From: Pontibacter kalidii
GTDB taxonomy: Bacteria; Bacteroidota; Bacteroidia; Cytophagales; Hymenobacteraceae
Assembly (NCBI RefSeq): GCF_026278245.1
Contig: NZ_CP111079.1
Location: 4,044,501-4,108,500 of the forward strand
Direction of reading: 5' to 3'
DNA length: 64,000 nt
A program made the position numbers and the translations under genes. Numbering within the stretch: the first letter of the stretch is position 1; each line of letters begins with the position of its first letter. Shown here in pieces: positions 59,215 through 64,000 of this stretch. Under the pieces are notes generated by a model. The model was given only the letters and a program-made list of their open reading frames with translations, searched no databases and had not been told where the DNA came from.

Positions 59215-60183
59215 CTATAGGTTTCGAGGCGTCAGGATGCGGCCATACTTCTTTTTCAGGAAATAGTAGCCCACCGATACTTCGTGGCTAGAGTAATTTC
59301 TAAGTTCGTTTAGGCTAATATCGTAAGAATATCCAATCCGCAGCTTCTTTGTGGCATAAATTTGTGCAATCAGCGCCACGGCGTTTCGCTTGTCCAGCTG
59401 CTTCATCTGCTGATTCGCAAACATCGGCACCGCCGTACGGTAGGACGCCCCGAGCCATAAGCGGTTGTAGAGCAGCACGAAAGCGTTCACGTCCAGGGCG
59501 GTCGGGCTTCTGAAATCCTCCTTGATAAGTATACTTGGTTTCAGGCGGATATCCCGGCTCAGGTCGAACACATAGCCGCTGGAAAGGAAGTAGTGGCGGC
59601 GCGGTGTGGCGATCTCGGTCTTATCATCTTTAAACGGGACCAGGTTGGCGGCCGATAGCCCTACGTAGAAGCGCTCGGTGTTGAAGAAGGCTCCAATTTT
59701 CACGTCCGGCAACACCTGCGACACCCGCCCTTCCGGTATAGCCTGATCCGGCATCTCACTTCCCGGGTCCAGACGTGTGCCGTCCAGCACATACTGGGAC
59801 GCTCCCACGGCCACGCCCAGCGCCAGGTCGGAGTAGCGGTCCAGCCGGATGCGGGTGGAAAGGGCACCATAGGCTGAGGTCTGGCTCTGCGCCCCGATCT
59901 CGTCGTTTACCAGGTGCACGCCCCAACCCAGGCTTTTGTGGCCGGTTGGCCCGTCCACGCTCAGGGTTTGTGAGATTGGTGCGCCTGGGAGCCCCGTCCA
60001 CTGGGTACGGTAGGTGCCGTTAATGCTCAGAATCTCCTTGCTGCCGGCATAGGCGGGGTTTACCACCAGCTCGTTAAAGATGTACTGGCTATACTGCGGC
60101 GCCTGCTGAGCAAAGGCAGCCGGGGCCAGCACAATACCTAGCAGCACGAGTAGTTTCTGTATTGCCTTCACGTTCGTTTCCAT
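59215..60183 (-). CDS. PorP/SprF family type IX secretion system membrane protein
   Basis: This 322-residue outer-membrane beta-barrel has a signal peptide (about 1-25, PAAFAQ) and the PorP/SprF opening QYSQYIFNELVVNPAYAGSKE, SINGTYRTQWTGLPGAPISQTLS (by position). Members help secrete or attach the adhesin encoded beside them (SprF for SprB). It lies 4 bp after the adhesin gene and 17 bp before the OmpA/PD40 gene, so all three are one operon. The barrel end GYYFLKKKYGRILTPRNL is basic. Confidence 0.95.
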   Translation of the reverse strand: METNVKAIQKLLVLLGIVLAPAAFAQQAPQYSQYIFNELVVNPAYAGSKEILSINGTYRTQWTGLPGAPISQTLSVDGPTGHKSLGWGVHLVNDEIGAQSQTSAYGALSTRIRLDRYSDLALGVAVGASQYVLDGTRLDPGSEMPDQAIPEGRVSQVLPDVKIGAFFNTERFYVGLSAANLVPFKDDKTEIATPRRHYFLSSGYVFDLSRDIRLKPSILIKEDFRSPTALDVNAFVLLYNRLWLGASYRTAVPMFANQQMKQLDKRNAVALIAQIYATKKLRIGYSYDISLNELRNYSSHEVSVGYYFLKKKYGRILTPRNL

Positions 60184-60187
60184 CTCC

Positions 60188-63100
60188 TTACCTTACTATC
60201 ATCACGTAACCTTTAAACATTTTGTCCTGCCCGTCGCAGAGCTTCACGCGCACCACGTAGAAATAGGTGCCTTCGCTCAGGTTATCGCCGTTCCAGTTGT
60301 TCTTGTAAGACTTACTGTGGTATACCTGGTTGCCCCAGCGGTTTATGATCGTTACTTCGTTGTCAGGATAGTTGGTGAGGTTGCGGATCTCCCACAGGTC
60401 GTGCGTACCGTCGCTGTTAGGCGAGAACACGTTCGGGAAATGCAGCTCACTGTTTGCAAATGTCGGGTTCGGAGTATAATACACTGGTCCGTCGGTGCAG
60501 CCGCCGTTGCTGGCCACTACCGAGATGTCGCCGTTGCCGAAACCAGACGTTACCGTGATGGTGGTCGTGCCCTGCCCAGAGGTGATCGTCCAGCCTGCCG
60601 GAACCGTCCAGGTATAATTGGTGGCTCCTGGCACCGGCTCTACCTCATAGCTCAGACCAACGCACGGTGTGCTGAGGTCTTTTATGCTCGTGACTCCACC
60701 TTCAGCCATAGCCGCTACATCCAAAGAGGCCGGGGCTGTTGTGCCGCAACCGTTTGTACCTTTTACTGTAACTGTTCCTGTTCCCGGAGCGGTTCTTACT
60801 GTAATGGTAGCTTCGCCCTGTCCCGACAGGATTTCCCATCCCTCCGGTGTGGTCCATTCGTAGGTTGCCCCAACGGATGGGTTCTGCACGCTGTAGGTTA
60901 CGGTGCCGCCGGCGCATACCTCCGGAGTGCCTACTATAGCACTTGGTGTTTCAGGCAGGGCCGGTGATGGTATTACCTCCATCTCGGCAGTACCGCTCTC
61001 CGAGCAGCTGTTCTTCGCCGTTACCCTGATCTTTCCTGCAGTGCCGTTCACGAGAACTTCGATGGTGCTTGTGTTGTGCCCTGACACGATCTCCCAGCCC
61101 TTCGGCACTTCCCAGATATAGGTATCCACGTTGCCTGTGGCGCTGGCCGTAACACTATAGGTGGTGGTCACGCCCTGGCAAGGGTTTACCGATCCCAAGG
61201 ATATTTCCGGTGTCAGCGGCGTGGTTTGCGACATGACTGCCTTGCGGCCAGTGCTTCCGTTTCCGCAGGCATTCTTGGCTGTTACTGTTACGTCCCCTGC
61301 TTCAGTGCCGGCTGTTACGGTGATACTGGTGGTGCCTCTTCCCGCCGTGATTGTCCAGTCGGCTGGTACTGTCCACTCGTAGGAAACAGCACCGTTTACC
61401 GGCTCAATGCTATACGTAAGGCCTTCCGTATTCTCGCAGAAGGTGGTCGCCGGGCCTGTAATGGCACCTATGGTGATGGCCGTATCATCCGACGCGTTTA
61501 CCGCTAGTTTAGTAGTGCCGCTATCGCCGCAGCTGTTGATCGCTGTCACAGACACGCTGCCCACATCGCCTGTGGTTGTACCAACTTCCACTTCTATACT
61601 TGTAGTGCCTTGGCCGCTTATTATTCTCCAACCGGTTGGTACCTGCCAGAAGTATGAAGAGGCTGTATTTACCGGCTCAATGCTATACGTGAAGGTGCTT
61701 TTTGTACATACCAGTGGTGCTCCTGTAATAGGGCCTGGGGCTGCTGGTGGTGCTGTGTTCAGGTTAATTTCCCGCGAAACAGAGCCACCCACACCGCACC
61801 CATTCTTGGTAGTAACTGAAATGGTTCCCGGAACAGTACCCACCTGCAGCACTACGCTGGCTGTGCCCTCTCCGGATATGAAAGACCATCCTTGCGGAAG
61901 ATCCCAGATGTATTCTGATGCTTCGTTTACCTCCTCTACATAGAATGTCGCCTCTTTGTCTGCACAGGCATCCAGGTCGCCAAGTATGGCTAGCGGAGCT
62001 GCCGGCGGCACGGTGCTAGGAGCTACCTGCAGCGTCTGCTCACCACCAGGTCCGCAGCCATTTTCTGCAGAAACCCTTACTGTTCCGCCTGTCCCGTTTG
62101 TCTCCACACTGATAGAGATACCGTTATCTTCAATAACTTTCCAACCTTCCGGGAAGTACCAGTTATACTTGTAGGCTGTTTCTACCTCGCCAATGCTAAA
62201 GGTGTAGGTACCACCGGCACACGGTACTGTTTCACCCGTTATAGGGCCCGGCATAGCTGGCTTCTCACTTGTCATGATGGTTGCCAGCTGCGTCTCGCCG
62301 GTTACACCGCAGGCGTTAACAGCTCTGACACTGATAATTGTTGGCTCAGGACCGGCATTCACCACAATTCTGGTGGTGCCGTGGCCAGAAACGATCACCC
62401 AACCATTGTTTTCGCCTACAGACCATATGTAAGAAGAGGCAAAAGCTACCGGTTCAATGGAAAACTCTATGCCCTGCTGGCCAATGCAGACAGACGGCGG
62501 GCCTGTAATATCCCCCGGCTGATCTGGTGGCGATGGCACTACTGTTACCGTTAAGCTCGCTTCGGCTCCTTCACCGCAGTCATTTTCGCCCTTCACTGTA
62601 ACGGTTCCTGCTTCTGCACCGGCTGTTACAACGATGCGTGCCGTTCCTTGGCCCTCGGTAATGATCCAGCCCTCCGGCACATTCCACTCATAGTAGTTCA
62701 CGCCCACGACAGGATTTACCCGGAACTCGTAGCCAGCCCTTCCCTCGCAGACCTCTGCAGGGCCGATGATTGGCGTGGGGGCAGCAGGAGGCGCCGTTTG
62801 AGGCACAACATCCAACGTGCTCATCGCACCGCTCCCGCAACCGTTAACGGCGGTTACGCTTATCTTACCATTCGTAGACCCTGCTAATACCTCAATACTG
62901 GTTGTGCCCTGGCCGCTCACAATTGCCCATCCTCCTTCATTCGGCACCTCCCACTGATAGAAGTTAACCCCATCCGCTTCTTCGACGCTATAGGTGGTAG
63001 TTTTACCTACGCAACCGTATTGTCCACCCGTGATTGGCCCCAACTGCTGCGGCACATCTTCTGTAGGTATAACGGTTAGTGTACTCGGGTCGCTCTCGCC

Positions 63101-64000
63101 GCAGTCGTTCCATGCTATTACAGAGATCTCGCCTCCGTTGGCTTTGGCGTTTACGACAATCTTGTTGGTGTTATGCCCGCTCACAATTTCCCAGCCTTCC
63201 GGCAGGCTCCACTCATACCACAGCGCAGTAGGCACTTCCTCAACGGAGTACTCCAGGCCCGTTTGGTTTACGCAAGTATAAACATCTCCTGTGATAGGCC
63301 CCGGCGCAGGACTCGGCGAGGTAACTGGCTCTACAAACTTGGAGAAAGGCTCGCTCACACCGCACCCGTTCTTCGCCCTTACCGTAATGTTTCCGGCCGT
63401 AGAACCTACTCTCACCATTACCTTGCTGGTGCCGTTGCCCGACACGATAGCCCAGCCGCCATCCGCTGGTACTTCCCAGAGGTACTCAACTGCTGTAGGC
63501 ACTTCTCCCACTTCATATGGTACAACGGTGTCCACACAACCCTGCTGCGTGCCGGTGATACTGGTAGGAGCGTCCGGCGTGGCGTCATCCACCTGCACAT
63601 ACTTGGTCTGCGGTTCGCTGTCGCCGCAGGCATTAGAGGCAATAACTGTGATGGTGCCGCTGTTGTCGCCTGGGTTCACTATAACCTCTGTTAAGTTACT
63701 ACCTGTCATCGTAGTGCCTTGCCCTGAAGCAAAAGCCCATCCGGCAGGAAGAATCCAGGTATAGGATGTGGCATTGGCCACAGGTGCAATGCTGTAAGTA
63801 AGCCCTGTCGCGCCCCGGCAAATAGCTTCTGGGCCGGTTACAGGGCCGGGCTGCTGCGGTACGTCTGATTGGATCATTATATCTAATGTTCTGGCAGGGC
63901 CTTCGCCGCAGGTATTACTGGCTGTTACCTTCACAAATCCCATTCTATCCGCCGTAGGTGCGCTACCTACCTTTACCCTTATGGAAGTGGCCGTGCCAGG
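60188..64000 (-). CDS. Giant PKD-like repeat adhesin with type B T9SS sorting domain (partial, 5' end outside)
   Basis: The frame is open to the right edge, so the N-terminus is missing; the first internal ATG (63943) is not the start because the repeat continues through it. At least 1,271 residues are present, made of about 14 units of about 84 residues. Each has GPITG..., TYSV...A..Y.W.VP.GW.I.SG.GTT.I.V..G and a conserved N-x-CG ending. The C-terminus (about the last 90 residues: FPNVFSPNSDGTHDLWEIRNL, NRWGNQVYHS, NWNG, GTYFYVVRV) is the gliding-motility/type B sorting domain. Predicted surface adhesin. Operon with PorP/SprF and OmpA. Confidence 0.92.
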   Translation of the reverse strand, partial: PGTATSIRVKVGSAPTADRMGFVKVTASNTCGEGPARTLDIMIQSDVPQQPGPVTGPEAICRGATGLTYSIAPVANATSYTWILPAGWAFASGQGTTMTGSNLTEVIVNPGDNSGTITVIASNACGDSEPQTKYVQVDDATPDAPTSITGTQQGCVDTVVPYEVGEVPTAVEYLWEVPADGGWAIVSGNGTSKVMVRVGSTAGNITVRAKNGCGVSEPFSKFVEPVTSPSPAPGPITGDVYTCVNQTGLEYSVEEVPTALWYEWSLPEGWEIVSGHNTNKIVVNAKANGGEISVIAWNDCGESDPSTLTVIPTEDVPQQLGPITGGQYGCVGKTTTYSVEEADGVNFYQWEVPNEGGWAIVSGQGTTSIEVLAGSTNGKISVTAVNGCGSGAMSTLDVVPQTAPPAAPTPIIGPAEVCEGRAGYEFRVNPVVGVNYYEWNVPEGWIITEGQGTARIVVTAGAEAGTVTVKGENDCGEGAEASLTVTVVPSPPDQPGDITGPPSVCIGQQGIEFSIEPVAFASSYIWSVGENNGWVIVSGHGTTRIVVNAGPEPTIISVRAVNACGVTGETQLATIMTSEKPAMPGPITGETVPCAGGTYTFSIGEVETAYKYNWYFPEGWKVIEDNGISISVETNGTGGTVRVSAENGCGPGGEQTLQVAPSTVPPAAPLAILGDLDACADKEATFYVEEVNEASEYIWDLPQGWSFISGEGTASVVLQVGTVPGTISVTTKNGCGVGGSVSREINLNTAPPAAPGPITGAPLVCTKSTFTYSIEPVNTASSYFWQVPTGWRIISGQGTTSIEVEVGTTTGDVGSVSVTAINSCGDSGTTKLAVNASDDTAITIGAITGPATTFCENTEGLTYSIEPVNGAVSYEWTVPADWTITAGRGTTSITVTAGTEAGDVTVTAKNACGNGSTGRKAVMSQTTPLTPEISLGSVNPCQGVTTTYSVTASATGNVDTYIWEVPKGWEIVSGHNTSTIEVLVNGTAGKIRVTAKNSCSESGTAEMEVIPSPALPETPSAIVGTPEVCAGGTVTYSVQNPSVGATYEWTTPEGWEILSGQGEATITVRTAPGTGTVTVKGTNGCGTTAPASLDVAAMAEGGVTSIKDLSTPCVGLSYEVEPVPGATNYTWTVPAGWTITSGQGTTTITVTSGFGNGDISVVASNGGCTDGPVYYTPNPTFANSELHFPNVFSPNSDGTHDLWEIRNLTNYPDNEVTIINRWGNQVYHSKSYKNNWNGDNLSEGTYFYVVRVKLCDGQDKMFKGYVMIVR

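Noticed and set aside
60188..63943. Regular repeats suggestive of a CRISPR array or tandem DNA repeat
   Set aside because: The repeat unit is about 250 bp, lies in one open frame and encodes protein modules.
1..64000. AAGTATA/TATACTTTG as Bacteroidota promoter -7 boxes
   Set aside because: TATACTTTG is one base off the TAnnTTTG spacing, occurs inside genes in both orientations, and lacks consistent -33 elements, so it is not a promoter signal in general.
1..64000. tRNA, rRNA, tmRNA, SRP or RNase P RNA genes
   Set aside because: No cloverleaf with an anticodon and TTCGA-type arm, and no recognisable rRNA or conserved RNA core was seen by eye.

Overview
The window looks like chromosome of a Bacteroidota bacterium, most likely a Cytophagales/Hymenobacteraceae member close to Pontibacter (inferred). 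The reasons are the type IX secretion genes (PorP/SprF, type A and type B sorting domains, OmpA/PD40 protein), FadL paired with a GDSL lipoprotein, DUF4286, DUF5362, DUF3667 and DUF4159 families, a MoxR/DUF58/BatA/DUF4175 cluster, G+C in the mid-50s by eye, near absence of Shine-Dalgarno sites, and a few TAnnTTTG-like -7 boxes. I see no rRNA, tRNA, CRISPR array, prophage or transposase gene.

Layout. 0-10 kb: small housekeeping genes (DUF4286, GNAT, acyl-ACP thioesterase, two DUF5362 membrane proteins), a prolyl oligopeptidase lipoprotein, a 2OG-Fe(II) oxygenase, a sugar nucleotidyltransferase, and a lemA-TPM-TPM operon. 10-15 kb: a hybrid histidine kinase convergent with an NtrC-type regulator, then two secreted paralogues. 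15-26 kb: polA, the GDSL/FadL pair, a TrxR-like oxidoreductase, a lone cyanophycinase, three consecutive 54-55 residue membrane microproteins, a small outer-membrane barrel candidate and arfB. 26-38 kb: an S2P/CBS protease and a long minus-strand Bat-like cluster (DUF4159, MoxR, two orphans, DUF58, BatA, DUF4175, YdeI-like, large membrane protein). 38-50 kb: a DUF2442 gene with a frameshifted DUF4160 partner, a TldE/TldD pair, RlpA, DUF72, a paired M16 peptidase operon, dgt and DUF3667. 50-64 kb: Hsp20, a T9SS-secreted metzincin, a BlaI/BlaR1 pair with two operator dyads, and a T9SS operon (giant repeat adhesin, PorP/SprF, OmpA/PD40) running off the right edge.

The strongest signal not explained by genes is the short word AAGTATA/TATACTT. 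It occurs far above chance in both orientations, inside genes and between them, and as inverted pairs at the feet of terminator hairpins. That architecture resembles DNA-uptake sequences of other bacteria, but its function here is unknown. Intergenic gaps also carry several repeat families: a composite element of about 300 bp in four copies, C/G-rich hairpins, 8-bp-period tandem tracts, and paired ACAAAAG/CTTTTGT blocks.

All coordinates and motif calls were read by eye. Family names rest on recognised motifs, not on database searches.
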